Part shown: positions 7,519-16,425 of the stretch, piece after piece
Layout: each line of letters begins with the position of its first letter
Position numbering within the stretch: position 1 is the stretch's first letter
Assembly (NCBI GenBank): GCA_017744495.1
Contig: JAGIBE010000177.1
Coordinates: forward strand, 1-41,110
Origin: Caulobacter sp.
GTDB taxonomy: Bacteria; Pseudomonadota; Alphaproteobacteria; Caulobacterales; Caulobacteraceae
DNA: 41,110 bases
Direction: 5' to 3'
Program-made: the position numbers and the translations under genes
Notes under the pieces: model-generated
The model's input: the letters and a program-made list of their open reading frames with translations, nothing else
Told to the model about the DNA's origin: nothing
The model's database searches: none

Positions 7519-8661
7519 ATGATCGTCTCGTCCACGACGGACTTCCGAGAAGCGGCGCGGCGCAAGCTGCCGCGCTTCCTGTTCGACTACATCGACGGCG
7601 GCGCCTATGCCGAGCGGACCCTGGCTCGCAACGTCTCGGACTTGGCCGACCTTTCCCTGCGCCAGCGGGTGCTGAAGGACGTCTCGCGGGTCGACACCTC
7701 CACCACCCTGTTCGGCCACTATCAGGCCCTGCCGGTGGCGCTGGCCCCCGTGGGCCTGACGGGCATGTACGCGCGGCGCGGCGAGTGTCAGGCGGCCAAG
7801 GCCGCGGCCGCCAAGGGCGTGCCGTTCTGCCTGTCGACGGTTTCGGTCTGCGACCTCAAGGAAGTCTCCCAGGCCAGCCCGTCGCCGATCTGGTTCCAGC
7901 TCTACGTGCTGCGCGACCGGGCCTTCATGCGCGACCTGCTGGCCCGCGCCGCCGACGCCGGGGCCACGGCCCTGGTGTTCACCGTCGACATGCCCGTGCC
8001 CGGGGCCCGCTATCGCGACGCCCATTCCGGCATGAGCGGTCCCAACGCCGCCGCGCGGCGGCTGGCGCAGGCGATGTTCAAGCCGCAATGGGCCTGGGAC
8101 GTCGGGGTCATGGGTCGTCCCCACACCCTGGGCAACGTCGCCCCGGTGCTCGGCGCCAATTCGGGCCTGGAGGACTTCATGGGCTGGCTGGGGGCCAATT
8201 TCGATCCCTCGATCCAGTGGAAGGACCTCGACTGGATCCGCGACCAGTGGAAGGGGCCGCTGATCATCAAGGGCGTGCTCGATCCCGAGGACGCTAAGGC
8301 CGCCGCCGACATCGGGGCCGACGGCATCGTGGTCTCCAACCATGGCGGCCGTCAGCTGGACGGCGTGCTGTCCTCGGCCCGCGCCCTGCCGGCCATAGCC
8401 GACGCCGTGGGCGACCGCCTGACCGTGCTGGCCGACAGCGGCGTGCGCTCGGGCCTGGACGTGGTGCGAATGCTGGCCCTGGGGGCCAAGGGCGTCCTCT
8501 TGGGCCGGGCCTTCGTCTACGCCCTGGCCGCGCGCGGCGGGCCGGGCGTGACCCAACTGCTGGACCTGATCGAGAAGGAGATGCGCGTGGCCATGGCCCT
8601 GACCGGGGTCAACACACTGGCCGAGATCGACAGGTCTATCCTGGCCAAGGTGGATTCATGA
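7519..8661 (+). CDS. lldD: L-lactate dehydrogenase (FMN-dependent, quinone-linked)
   Basis: A 380-residue member of the FMN-dependent alpha-hydroxy-acid dehydrogenase family, very close to E. coli LldD across its length ([74 protein letters not shown] with the catalytic His, [10 protein letters not shown]). It oxidises L-lactate to pyruvate at the membrane. Within this locus it consumes the L-lactate released by the FAH-family hydrolase. The gene starts 5 bp after the rhamnose dehydrogenase and overlaps the following esterase by 4 bp (ATGA). Confidence 0.95.
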   Translation: MIVSSTTDFREAARRKLPRFLFDYIDGGAYAERTLARNVSDLADLSLRQRVLKDVSRVDTSTTLFGHYQALPVALAPVGLTGMYARRGECQAAKAAAAKGVPFCLSTVSVCDLKEVSQASPSPIWFQLYVLRDRAFMRDLLARAADAGATALVFTVDMPVPGARYRDAHSGMSGPNAAARRLAQAMFKPQWAWDVGVMGRPHTLGNVAPVLGANSGLEDFMGWLGANFDPSIQWKDLDWIRDQWKGPLIIKGVLDPEDAKAAADIGADGIVVSNHGGRQLDGVLSSARALPAIADAVGDRLTVLADSGVRSGLDVVRMLALGAKGVLLGRAFVYALAARGGPGVTQLLDLIEKEMRVAMALTGVNTLAEIDRSILAKVDS

Positions 8662-9503
8662 GCGTGCTCGCCCTCGTCGCGGCCCTGGCGCTGCAGGCCG
8701 CGCCTGTTACGGCGCCAGGCGCGCCCAAGCCCGACCTCACGGACGTGCCAGCGCCGCCAGCCATGGCCGCCCCGGTCGCGCGCATCCTGATCGCCAGCGA
8801 TTCCACCGCCGCCAACTACGGCGCCTCGGCCTATCCGCAGATGGGCTGGGGCATGGTGCTGAAGTGCTCGCTGGACCCGCGTGTCGAGGTTGTGAACCTG
8901 GCGCGCGGCGGTCGCTCGACCAAGACCTTCATCGAGGAAGGCCTGTGGGACGGTCTGCTGGCCAAGCTCCAGCCGGGCGACACCGTGCTGATCCAGTTCG
9001 GCCACAACGACGCCGACCGGGTGAAGATCATCCGCTTCACCGATCCCAAGGGCGCCTACACGGCCAACCTGACCCGCTTCGTGGCCGACGTGCGGGCCAA
9101 GGGCGGCCAGCCGGTCCTGATGACCCCGATCGCCAAGCATGTGTTCGAAGGCGACAAGGTCCAGGAGACCCACGGCCCCTACGCAGAGGCCGTCCGCGCC
9201 GTGGCCAAGGCCACGAAGACCCCGCTGATCGACCTGGACGCTGACATGATGGGCGCCCAGCAGGCGATGGGCGAGCCGGCCTCGCGCCGCCTCTACCTGA
9301 TCTACACGCCCGAGGACCACGTCGCCCGCTATCCGACGGGCAACAGCGACACCACCCATATCAACGAGGGCGGAGCGCGCCTGGCCGCGTCGCTGGTGGC
9401 GGGACGTCTGGCGTTTCTGGGCCTGCCGGTCTCGACCTATGTGCACCCCGCCTCGACCGGCGTGCAGCCGATCCTCGGCGCGCCAAGATGCCCCGGGCGG
9501 TAG
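8658..9503 (+). CDS. SGNH hydrolase, probable rhamnogalacturonan acetylesterase (CE12)
   Basis: A 281-residue SGNH esterase. The blocks are [11 protein letters not shown] (nucleophile Ser), [11 protein letters not shown] (oxyanion Gly), IQFGHNDAD (Asn) and [10 protein letters not shown] (Asp/His), the CE12 arrangement. The N-terminus ([19 protein letters not shown]) looks like a signal peptide, so it likely acts in the periplasm or outside. It would remove acetyl groups from the galacturonate of rhamnogalacturonan I. Its ATG overlaps the lldD stop (ATGA, 8658-8661), which couples a polysaccharide esterase to lactate oxidation. A second CE12 gene lies at 22869. Confidence 0.87.
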   Translation: MSVLALVAALALQAAPVTAPGAPKPDLTDVPAPPAMAAPVARILIASDSTAANYGASAYPQMGWGMVLKCSLDPRVEVVNLARGGRSTKTFIEEGLWDGLLAKLQPGDTVLIQFGHNDADRVKIIRFTDPKGAYTANLTRFVADVRAKGGQPVLMTPIAKHVFEGDKVQETHGPYAEAVRAVAKATKTPLIDLDADMMGAQQAMGEPASRRLYLIYTPEDHVARYPTGNSDTTHINEGGARLAASLVAGRLAFLGLPVSTYVHPASTGVQPILGAPRCPGR

Positions 9504-9522
9504 AGCTTCCGGCAAAGAAAAA

Positions 9523-9547
9523 GCGGAGCGCCGATTAGGCGCCCCGC
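9523..9547. terminator. Inverted repeat after the rhamnose dehydrogenase operon
   Basis: GCGGAGCGCC (9523) and GGCGCCCCGC (to 9547) form a 10-bp stem with one mismatch and a GATTA loop. The A-run lies on the left side, so the U-tract would belong to leftward transcripts, though no leftward gene precedes it. It may still act as a weak 3' end for the rightward operon. Confidence 0.45.
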
Positions 9548-9624
9548 TGGCCCGGATTGGGGGGAAGACGGGCGAGTCCGTGTGTGGGGAGGGACGGAAC
9601 AGGCTCCAATCCCAACGGCTAAGA

Positions 9625-9659
9625 TTCCACAATGTGGAACATTGTCCGATATAATGAGA
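9625..9659. promoter_or_regulatory. Tandem IclR-type operator pair and TATAAT before the GH2 gene (9625-9639, 9645-9659)
   Basis: TTCCAC-AAT-GTGGAA (9625) is a perfect palindrome apart from its 3-bp centre. TCCGAT-ATA-ATGAGA (9645) starts 20 bp later. A TATAAT at 9650-9655 lies inside the second site, so a bound protein would block the -10 region. This places the GH2 gene in the proposed IclR regulon. Confidence 0.68.
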
Positions 9660-9662
9660 ATA

Positions 9663-9686
9663 CTTGACAGCGGGACGGATGTCAAG
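9663..9686. other. Leader inverted repeat before GH2
   Basis: CTTGACA (9663-9669) and TGTCAAG (9680-9686) are perfect 7-bp inverted copies around a 10-bp spacer, just downstream of the putative -10. It may form a hairpin at the 5' end of the mRNA or be a protein site. Nothing else supports a function. Confidence 0.35.
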
Positions 9687-9738
9687 CCACAGGTGGAAAA
9701 AGGCCCGAAGTGGTCTGGCCAATTTGGAGGGCGCCACC

Positions 9739-12700
9739 ATGCGACAGGTTGCGGGATCGATCCTGGGCGGACTCTGCACCGCCCTCTGCGTGGCGGGCGC
9801 CGCGACGGCCGCTCCGCGTGTCGACCGGTTCTTCAATGACGGCTGGCGCATGACGACCGGCGAGATCGCCGGCGCCGAACAGCCCGACCTCGACGACGCC
9901 GCCTGGAAGTCCGTCACCCTTCCGCGCGCCTTCAACGAGGACCAGGCCTTCCGCGACGCCAGCACCGACCAGAAGGAAGCGATCATCTGGTATCGCAAGC
10001 GCTTTGTTTTACCCGCCGACGCGGTCCCGGGCGGCAAGGCGTTCCTGGCCTTCGAGGGCGTGCGTCAGGCGGCCGACGTCTTCGTCAACGGCGTGCGCGT
10101 GGGCGGCCACGAGAACGGCGTCTCGGGCTTCGCCGTCGACGCCACCGCCCAGCTGAAGCCCGCGCCCTTCGTCAATGTCATCGCCGTACGGGTCGACAAC
10201 AGCTGGACCTACAAGGAGCGCGCCACCGGCAGCGCCTTCCAGTGGAACAATAAGAACTTCAACGCCAACTACGGCGGGGTGAACCAGGCCGTGCGCCTGC
10301 ACCTGACCGGCGGCCTGCACCAGACCCTGCCGTTCTATTCCAGCCTGGGCACGACGGGCGTTTACATCTGGGCTGACCGGTTCGACATCCGAAAGGGCGC
10401 GGCGACCGTCCATGCCGAGTCCCAGGTGCGTAACGACAGCAGCCGCCCGCGCACCTTCAGCTATCGGGTCAGCCTGCGCGACGTGGACGGCAAGCCGGCC
10501 GGGAGGTTCGAGGGCCCGACGATCACCCTGGCGCCCGGCGAAGCCCGCACGGTCTCGGCACAGGCGGCGCTGAAGGGCCTGCACTTCTGGAGCTGGGGCT
10601 ACGGCTATCTCTACACGGTCAGCACCGAGCTGGTGGAAAACGGGGCGGCCGTCGATGCGGTCTCAACCCGCACCGGCTTCCGGAAGACCGAGTTCCGGAA
10701 CGGCATGATCTGGCTCAACGACCGGGTCATCCAGGTCCACGGCTACGCCCAGCGCAGCACCAACGAATGGCCCGCCCTGGGCTCGGACGCGCCGGCGTGG
10801 ATGAGCGACTTCTCCAATCGCCTGATGGTCGAGAGCAACGGCAACCTGGTGCGCTGGATGCACGTGACCCCGGCCCGCCAGGACATCGACTCCGCCGACC
10901 GCGTGGGCCTGATGCAAGCCCTGCCGGCGGGCGACGCCGAGAGCGACGTCACCGGCCGCCGCTGGGAGCAGCGCGTCGAGGTCACGCGCGACGCCATGGT
11001 GGCCTTCCGCAACAACCCGTCGGTGATCTTCTACGAGGGCGGCAATGAGAACATCAGCGACGAGCACGTGGCCGAGTTGAAGGCCCTGCGCGACCAGTTC
11101 GACCCGCACGGCGGCCGCGCCGTCGGCTCGCGCGAGATGCTGGCCAGCAAGGTCGCCGAGTACGGCGGCGAAATGCTCTACATCAACAAGAGCGCCGGCA
11201 AGCCGGTCTGGGCCATGGAATATTCCCGCGACGAGGGCGCGCGGAAGTTCCAGGATGACTTCACCCCGCCGTTCCACATCGACAGCCCCGACTACAACCG
11301 CAACCAGGACAGCCACGCGGCCGAGGATGTCCGCCGCTGGTTCGACTACTGGCGTGAACGGCCCGGCGGCGGCGATCGCGTCAGCTCCGGCGGTGTGAAC
11401 ATCGGCTTCACCGACAGCAACACCCACTTCCGGGGCGACAACAACTATCGCCGCAGCGGCGAGGTGGACGCCATGCGCCTGCCCAAGGAGGGCTTCTGGG
11501 CCCACCAGGTGATGTGGGACGGCTGGGTCGATGTCGAGCGTCCGCGCAGCCACATCATCGGCCACTGGAACTACGCGCCGGGCACGGTGAAGGACGTGAT
11601 GGTGGTCTCCAGCGCCGACAGCGTCGAGCTGCTGCTGAACGGCAAGTCGCTGGGCCGGGGCGTGAAGTCGGACGGCTTCCTCTTCACCTTCAAGGACGTG
11701 GCCTGGGCGTCGGGGACGCTGCGGGCGGTCGGCCGCGACGCCAAGGGCAGGGATGTCTCGGTCGCCGAAGTCGCCACCACCGGCCCCGCCGTCGCCCTGC
11801 GCCTGACCCCGCACGTCGGCCCCTCCGGCTGGCGCGCCGACGCCTCGGACATCGCGCTGGTCGACGTCGAGGCCGTGGACGCCCAGGGCCGCCGCGTGCC
11901 GACGGCGCTGGACCTGGTGAAGTTCGACCTGTCGGGCCCAGCCGAGTGGCGCGGCGGCCTCGCCCAGGGCGACTCCACCGGCAAGAAGCCGGCTGCGGTC
12001 ATCGGTCCGGCGGTGAACATTACCAGCCAGGCGGCCGGCAAGGACGCGGTCACCCACTACGAGGGGACCAATCGCGGCGACGACAACTGGATACTGTCGC
12101 GCAGCCTGCCGATCGAGGCCGGGATCAACCGCGTGGCCCTGCGCTCGACCCTGGCGGCCGGCAAGGTCGTCGTCAGCGCCACCGCCGAGGGGCTGAAGCC
12201 CGCCAGCCTGACCCTGGACGTCGCCCCCCCGTCGGCGGAGCCCGCTGTTCTGCCGGTCAATCTGGAGCGCGGCCCGACGCCGACCACGCCGTCCTATGAG
12301 GTCCGGCGCGTGGCCCTGAAGCCCGCCGCCGTGGTGGCCGGCTCCAACCCCGCCGACGTCGCCAAGGCCACGGACGATGACGAGACCACCCACTGGGCCA
12401 GCGACGGCCGGCTGCCCGACGCCTGGCTGGAGCTCCAATACGCCCAGCCCCAGAAGGTGGACGAGGTGGTGCTGAAGCTGATCGGCTGGCGCCTGCGGGC
12501 CTATCCGCTGCGCATCACCCTGGACGGCAGGGTCGTCTACGAAGGCGTGGCGCCCAAGAGCCTGGGCTATGTCACCCTGCCTCTGAAGCCCAGCGCCGCC
12601 GGCCGCAAGCTGCGCATCGCCCTGACCGGTCCCACCGAGGATCGCGACGCCTTCGGCAAGATCGTCGAGATCACCGGCGCCCGGGCGGGCCTGGATACGG

Positions 12701-12768
12701 GGGCGGAGAAGGTCAAGACCGGCGGCGCGCTCGGGCTGATCGAGGCCGAGGTCTATCGGCGGCGGTAG
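9739..12768 (+). CDS. Secreted glycoside hydrolase family 2 protein with C-terminal discoidin-like domain
   Basis: A 1009-residue exported GH2 enzyme (beta-galactosidase/glucuronidase class). ATG 9739 follows GGAGG and begins a signal peptide (MRQVAGSILGGLCTALCVAGAATAA); upstream codons in frame add no signal. Then come the sugar-binding jelly-roll (WYRKRFVLP, FVNGVRVGGHENG), an Ig-like domain and the catalytic barrel. The acid/base is in YEGGNENIS (about residue 435) and the nucleophile probably in WAMEYSRDEG (about 493). Further beta domains follow, and residues about 870-990 resemble an F5/8-type C or CBM32 module (ATDDDETTHWASDGRLPDAW). It is transcribed alone behind its own operator pair and probably trims rhamnogalacturonan side chains. 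Confidence 0.86.
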   Translation: MRQVAGSILGGLCTALCVAGAATAAPRVDRFFNDGWRMTTGEIAGAEQPDLDDAAWKSVTLPRAFNEDQAFRDASTDQKEAIIWYRKRFVLPADAVPGGKAFLAFEGVRQAADVFVNGVRVGGHENGVSGFAVDATAQLKPAPFVNVIAVRVDNSWTYKERATGSAFQWNNKNFNANYGGVNQAVRLHLTGGLHQTLPFYSSLGTTGVYIWADRFDIRKGAATVHAESQVRNDSSRPRTFSYRVSLRDVDGKPAGRFEGPTITLAPGEARTVSAQAALKGLHFWSWGYGYLYTVSTELVENGAAVDAVSTRTGFRKTEFRNGMIWLNDRVIQVHGYAQRSTNEWPALGSDAPAWMSDFSNRLMVESNGNLVRWMHVTPARQDIDSADRVGLMQALPAGDAESDVTGRRWEQRVEVTRDAMVAFRNNPSVIFYEGGNENISDEHVAELKALRDQFDPHGGRAVGSREMLASKVAEYGGEMLYINKSAGKPVWAMEYSRDEGARKFQDDFTPPFHIDSPDYNRNQDSHAAEDVRRWFDYWRERPGGGDRVSSGGVNIGFTDSNTHFRGDNNYRRSGEVDAMRLPKEGFWAHQVMWDGWVDVERPRSHIIGHWNYAPGTVKDVMVVSSADSVELLLNGKSLGRGVKSDGFLFTFKDVAWASGTLRAVGRDAKGRDVSVAEVATTGPAVALRLTPHVGPSGWRADASDIALVDVEAVDAQGRRVPTALDLVKFDLSGPAEWRGGLAQGDSTGKKPAAVIGPAVNITSQAAGKDAVTHYEGTNRGDDNWILSRSLPIEAGINRVALRSTLAAGKVVVSATAEGLKPASLTLDVAPPSAEPAVLPVNLERGPTPTTPSYEVRRVALKPAAVVAGSNPADVAKATDDDETTHWASDGRLPDAWLELQYAQPQKVDEVVLKLIGWRLRAYPLRITLDGRVVYEGVAPKSLGYVTLPLKPSAAGRKLRIALTGPTEDRDAFGKIVEITGARAGLDTGAEKVKTGGALGLIEAEVYRRR

Positions 12769-12778
12769 CTCCGCCGCC
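12758..12778. terminator. GC-rich inverted repeat at the GH2 stop codon
   Basis: GGCGGCGG and CCGCCGCC flank a 5-base loop that contains the TAG stop of the GH2 gene. It lies between two convergent genes and could end transcripts from both sides, although no T-run follows. Confidence 0.45.
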
Positions 12779-12790
12779 TACAGGGCGAGC

Positions 12791-14134
12791 CTACTTCGCC
12801 TTGGCCACCTCGACCGCGTAGACGTGATTAACCCCGTGCATGTTGGAGCGGAACACGATCCACTTGGCGTCGGGCGTGAAGTTGACGTTCGGCTCCAGCC
12901 GGTAGTCGTGGCCTTTCATGTTGACCAGCTTCTCGGTGTCGAGAACGCCTGGCTGGATCAGGGCCTCAGAGCCCGGCGCGTGGATGCCGGCGACGTCCGG
13001 AATGGCGCGCGGGCGCATCAGATAGAGCCATTTGCCGTCGAGGGCGTGGGCGACCATTTCGCTGTCGCCGCCGTCGCCCGCGAACAGCTTGCCGTCCGGC
13101 GAGGTGTTGAAGTGCACCGACCAGGCGTTGCGGTCCAGGTGCAGCCAGGTGCGCTTGCCGGTGGCGATCTCGTAGCCGGCCACCCAGAAGTCCTCGCCGC
13201 GCGGGGTCTGCAGGTCGTACCAGACGGTCTTGCCGTCGGCGCTGAACCACTCGTGCCCGGCGATCTCCATGTTCATGGTCCGGGCGTGGATCTTGACGGG
13301 CACGTCACCGGTCTTGTCGATCCTCACCAGCCACAGGCGGTCCACCTTATGCCAGGGGCCCTCGTGGCAGAACATCAGCAGGCCCGGATCGGTGGGCGAG
13401 AACTGCAGGTGGTTCAGCCAGTCGGTGGCCTGGTGCACGACCTTGCGCTCGCCGGTGGCCGTGTTGATCGTGAAGATCTCCATCGGGATGCGGCTGTCGA
13501 GGCGCGCGTTCAGCTGGACCTCGCGACCCTCGGCGTAGGACAGCTCACGGCCGTCGGCGCTTTTCACGTCGTCGGGGTTCTTGGGCAGGGTGTCGGCCAG
13601 GTTCGGGACGGCCGGCACGTCGGTGCGCACGGCCACGCCGGCCAGCAGGGTCTCGTCGGCGTTGATCGTCTGGATGCCCACGCCCTTGGCCAGCTTGGCG
13701 ATCGCCCGGACCTTCTTGGTGGCCGGATCGACCGCCTCGACCTGGCCCGTGCCGTCCTCGGCCATGCGCTGGTAGTAGACCTGGCCGGTCTTGCGGCCGA
13801 CGAACAGTAGCCGGACCTTGCCCTCGACGACGGGCTTGAGGACGTGGCTCTTCAGGTCGACCACCGAGATCCCGTCCGGCGTGCTGATCGCCAGGAACCG
13901 GCCGTCGGGCGTGTAGCCGTTGTAGTTGAAATAGAGGCTGCCGCTGCCGGGCTTGTCCGACAGGCGGATCACGCGGTGGCCGGTGTCCTTGTCGATCCAT
14001 TCGCGCGGGGCCTCGGGCAGGCCGGGGCGGGGCTCGGTGACCCTGTCTTGGGCCAGGGCAGGAACGAGGGCGGCGGGCGCGGCGGCGGCGAGCACCAGGC
14101 TCAGGGCGGCGGCGCGGAGGAGGGCGGTCTTCAT
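12791..14134 (-). CDS. Exported oligogalacturonate lyase-like protein (PL22 type)
   Basis: A 447-residue protein with a signal peptide (MKTALLRAAALSLVLAAAAPAALVPALA) and a beta-propeller pattern. The stretches LNHLQFSPTDPGLLMFCHEG, PWHKVDRLWLV and AGHEWFSADGKTVWYDLQTP match oligogalacturonate lyase, whose conserved His residues bind Mn2+. Classical PL22 enzymes are cytoplasmic and split short oligogalacturonides; this one is predicted periplasmic. ATG 14134 has GAGG at a good distance; ATG 14140 and GTG 14143 in the same frame are less well placed. The gene follows the PL11 lyase by about 10 bp and shares its promoter. An unsaturated rhamnogalacturonan disaccharide is an alternative substrate. 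Confidence 0.8.
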   Translation of the reverse strand: MKTALLRAAALSLVLAAAAPAALVPALAQDRVTEPRPGLPEAPREWIDKDTGHRVIRLSDKPGSGSLYFNYNGYTPDGRFLAISTPDGISVVDLKSHVLKPVVEGKVRLLFVGRKTGQVYYQRMAEDGTGQVEAVDPATKKVRAIAKLAKGVGIQTINADETLLAGVAVRTDVPAVPNLADTLPKNPDDVKSADGRELSYAEGREVQLNARLDSRIPMEIFTINTATGERKVVHQATDWLNHLQFSPTDPGLLMFCHEGPWHKVDRLWLVRIDKTGDVPVKIHARTMNMEIAGHEWFSADGKTVWYDLQTPRGEDFWVAGYEIATGKRTWLHLDRNAWSVHFNTSPDGKLFAGDGGDSEMVAHALDGKWLYLMRPRAIPDVAGIHAPGSEALIQPGVLDTEKLVNMKGHDYRLEPNVNFTPDAKWIVFRSNMHGVNHVYAVEVAKAK

Positions 14135-14144
14135 CGTCATCACC

Positions 14145-16130
14145 TCACTTGGTCACGATGTCGGCGCGGGGCGGCGTCTTCATGCCCTCGCCGAGATAGA
14201 AGCTGGTGTGCGGCGGCTGGTTGTAGGCCGTGTTCTGCCAGGCGATCGACACGCGGTACTGCGGGTCGTGCATCAGGGTCACCAGGCGGCGCTGGGTGAC
14301 GTAGGGCGTGGCGTAGATCCGCAGGGACCTGTTGTCCTCGGCCCGCCAGATGACCTCCTCGCGCCAGTCGCCCAGGATGTCGGCCGACAGGGCCGGGGTC
14401 GACTTGGTGCCGTTGTTGGAGGTGAAGCCCTCGGCGGTCAGCAGGGGCCTCGCCTCGCCGGTCTTCCAGTCCCATTTGCTGATCTGGTTCTTGTCCAGCA
14501 GCTCGCGCAGGTCGTCGCCGTCCCACCAGATCGCGAAGTTGGTCTGGCGCGGATGCTTGACCCCTTCGATCGGCTTGCCCTGGGCGGTGTAGAGCGTCTC
14601 CTGGTTCGAGCCCCAGGCCTCCTCGCCCGGAAAGCGTGGGTCGATGTCGGCCGATAGGCCCCGGCCGGTGTCCTTGTCGGTGGGCGTGCTCCACAGAACC
14701 TTGCCGGTCTTGGCGTCCAGCATGGCCGCGCCGATGCCGCCGTTTTTGCCGGGGCTCTCGTGGACGCCGAACTTCTCCAGGCCCGGATGGGTCGGGTCCA
14801 GATCTCCGACATGCATGGCGTCGCCGTGATACAGCCGGGCGCTCCACAGGCCCTTGCCGTCATCGTCCACCGCCATCGAGCCGTAGATAATCTCGTCGCG
14901 GCCGTCGCCGTCGACATCGGCGACGCTGAGCTGGTGGTTGCCCTGGCCGCCGAACGCCTCGTTACCGGGCGCGGCGCTGTCGAACAGCCAGCGCTGGGTC
15001 AGCTTGCCGTCCCGGAAGTCCCACGCCGCCACCGTGGAACGGGCGTAGTAGCCGCGCCCCATGATGATGCTGGGGCGCCGGCCGTCGAGGTAAGCGGTGC
15101 CGGCCAGGAAGCGGTCGGAGCGGTTGCCGTAGCCGTCGCCCCAGATCTCCGTCATCTGCTCGACGGTGGGCGCGTCGGTGCGCGGGTCGCGCGGGGGCGA
15201 GTAGGGGGCGCTGGCCAGGGCCTTGCCGGTCGCGCCCTCGAAGATGGTCAGGAATTCCGGACCCTTCAGGATGCGGCCCTGGACCTTGGCGACCTTGGTC
15301 CCGTCCGGCTGGACGAAGGCGCCCGTGCGATCGGCCTGGGGGCGTTCGCCGCCGGTTTCGCGCCAGTCGGCCTTAGGCTCGCCCAGCACCTTGCCGGTCC
15401 CGTCGACCGTGCCGTCGCTGGTGCGCACGGCGATTTCGGCCTTGCCGTCGCCGTCGTAGTCATAGACCTGGAACTGGGTGTAGTGCGCCCCGGCCCGGAT
15501 GTTGCGGCCCAGGTCGATGCGCCACAGGCGCTTGCCGTCCAGCGTATAGGCGTCGAGGAAGACGTTCCCCGTATAGCCGCCGAAGGCGTTGTCCTTGGAA
15601 TTGGTCGGGTCCCACTTGAGGACGATCTCGTAGCGGCCGTCGCCGTCCAGGTCGCCGATGCTGGCGTCATTGGCCGTGTAGGCATAGGCCTCGCCCGCCG
15701 GGGTGACGCCGCCGGCCGGCGGGTCCAGCGGGATGCTGAGATAGCCGTTGGCCCAGACCTTGGCTGGAGCGCCGGCCGCGCCCTCCTTGCCGCCGAGGAC
15801 GGCGCGGACCGTGTAGGTCGAGCCCTGGCCGCCGGCCTTGTCGACGAAGTCCGTCGGTCCGGTCAGGGGCTTGGCGTTCAGCTTCGTCCCGTCGCGATAG
15901 AGGTTGAAGGCGACTTTGGGCGAATCGTCGCCCAGCAGCCGCCAGCTGACCAGGACGCCGCCGTCCACGGCCGGCACGGCGACCACGCCGCGGTCGAGAG
16001 CTTCCATCCGGCGAGGCGCGGCCCCGTTCGGCGCGGCGAGCGCCGAGCCGCCCACGGACGACAGCGCCGTCGCCGCCAGAAGAGCCGTCGCGACGACCCG
16101 CGCGCCCCGGTTCCCACCACGCTCACCCAT
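14145..16130 (-). CDS. Rhamnogalacturonan lyase, polysaccharide lyase family 11
   Basis: A 661-residue secreted enzyme of the YesW/YesX-type PL11 family. A signal peptide covers about the first 33 residues. An Fn3-like beta domain (VDGGVLVSWRLLGDDSPKVAF) precedes an eight-bladed propeller with repeated calcium-binding loops such as GDLDGDGRYEIVLKWDPTNS, YDYDGDGKAEIAVRTSDG and ADVDGDGRDEIIYG. Late family motifs include LSADILGDWREEVIWR and YNQPPHTSFYLG. It cleaves the Rha-GalA linkages of the rhamnogalacturonan I backbone by beta-elimination. It is first in a leftward pair with the PL22-like gene and divergent from TBDR-1, with a shared regulatory region. Confidence 0.95.
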   Translation of the reverse strand: MGERGGNRGARVVATALLAATALSSVGGSALAAPNGAAPRRMEALDRGVVAVPAVDGGVLVSWRLLGDDSPKVAFNLYRDGTKLNAKPLTGPTDFVDKAGGQGSTYTVRAVLGGKEGAAGAPAKVWANGYLSIPLDPPAGGVTPAGEAYAYTANDASIGDLDGDGRYEIVLKWDPTNSKDNAFGGYTGNVFLDAYTLDGKRLWRIDLGRNIRAGAHYTQFQVYDYDGDGKAEIAVRTSDGTVDGTGKVLGEPKADWRETGGERPQADRTGAFVQPDGTKVAKVQGRILKGPEFLTIFEGATGKALASAPYSPPRDPRTDAPTVEQMTEIWGDGYGNRSDRFLAGTAYLDGRRPSIIMGRGYYARSTVAAWDFRDGKLTQRWLFDSAAPGNEAFGGQGNHQLSVADVDGDGRDEIIYGSMAVDDDGKGLWSARLYHGDAMHVGDLDPTHPGLEKFGVHESPGKNGGIGAAMLDAKTGKVLWSTPTDKDTGRGLSADIDPRFPGEEAWGSNQETLYTAQGKPIEGVKHPRQTNFAIWWDGDDLRELLDKNQISKWDWKTGEARPLLTAEGFTSNNGTKSTPALSADILGDWREEVIWRAEDNRSLRIYATPYVTQRRLVTLMHDPQYRVSIAWQNTAYNQPPHTSFYLGEGMKTPPRADIVTK

Positions 16131-16258
16131 GCGTCGAACCCCTTTGGTTTCCCCGTTTCCAGGCTCGCGACGGCCGTTCTTCGGGCCTTGCGGGTCGGCG
16201 TGGGAGCCGCCTCGCGAGCGTTGCTGCAGCCTTACACCACGGAAACAAACTTCTGTCT

Positions 16259-16312
16259 TCCCACAAATTGCATTGACATCTCAGAATGTGGAACTATTCC
16301 TATTGTATGAGA
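16259..16312. promoter_or_regulatory. Tandem operator pair and -35 box between PL11 and TBDR-1 (16279-16293, 16298-16312)
   Basis: TCTCAG-AAT-GTGGAA at 16279 and TCCTAT-TGT-ATGAGA at 16298 are related 15-mers, here 19 bp apart. The strings AATGTGGAAC and ATGAGAA recur in the same order in the GH2 promoter. A weak third site with a good left half (TCCCAC-AAA-TTGCAT) starts at 16259. A TTGACA at 16273-16278 could be the -35 box for TBDR-1. The 295-bp gap between the two genes holds nothing else that I can name. Confidence 0.62.
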
Positions 16313-16425
16313 AATGCGCCGCCGTGCGTTGCGAGCAGCCCAGCCAAGGGTCGCCGCCGCGCTGGGTAAGGCGTCCGAGGTCTTCGTCGGGGGACCTCAG
16401 GTCATGGTTAGAGGGAGGGAACCCA

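Noticed and set aside
10663-12438. 591-codon frame antisense to the GH2 gene
   Set aside because: It shows no recognisable motif and the sense strand encodes a complete GH2 enzyme.
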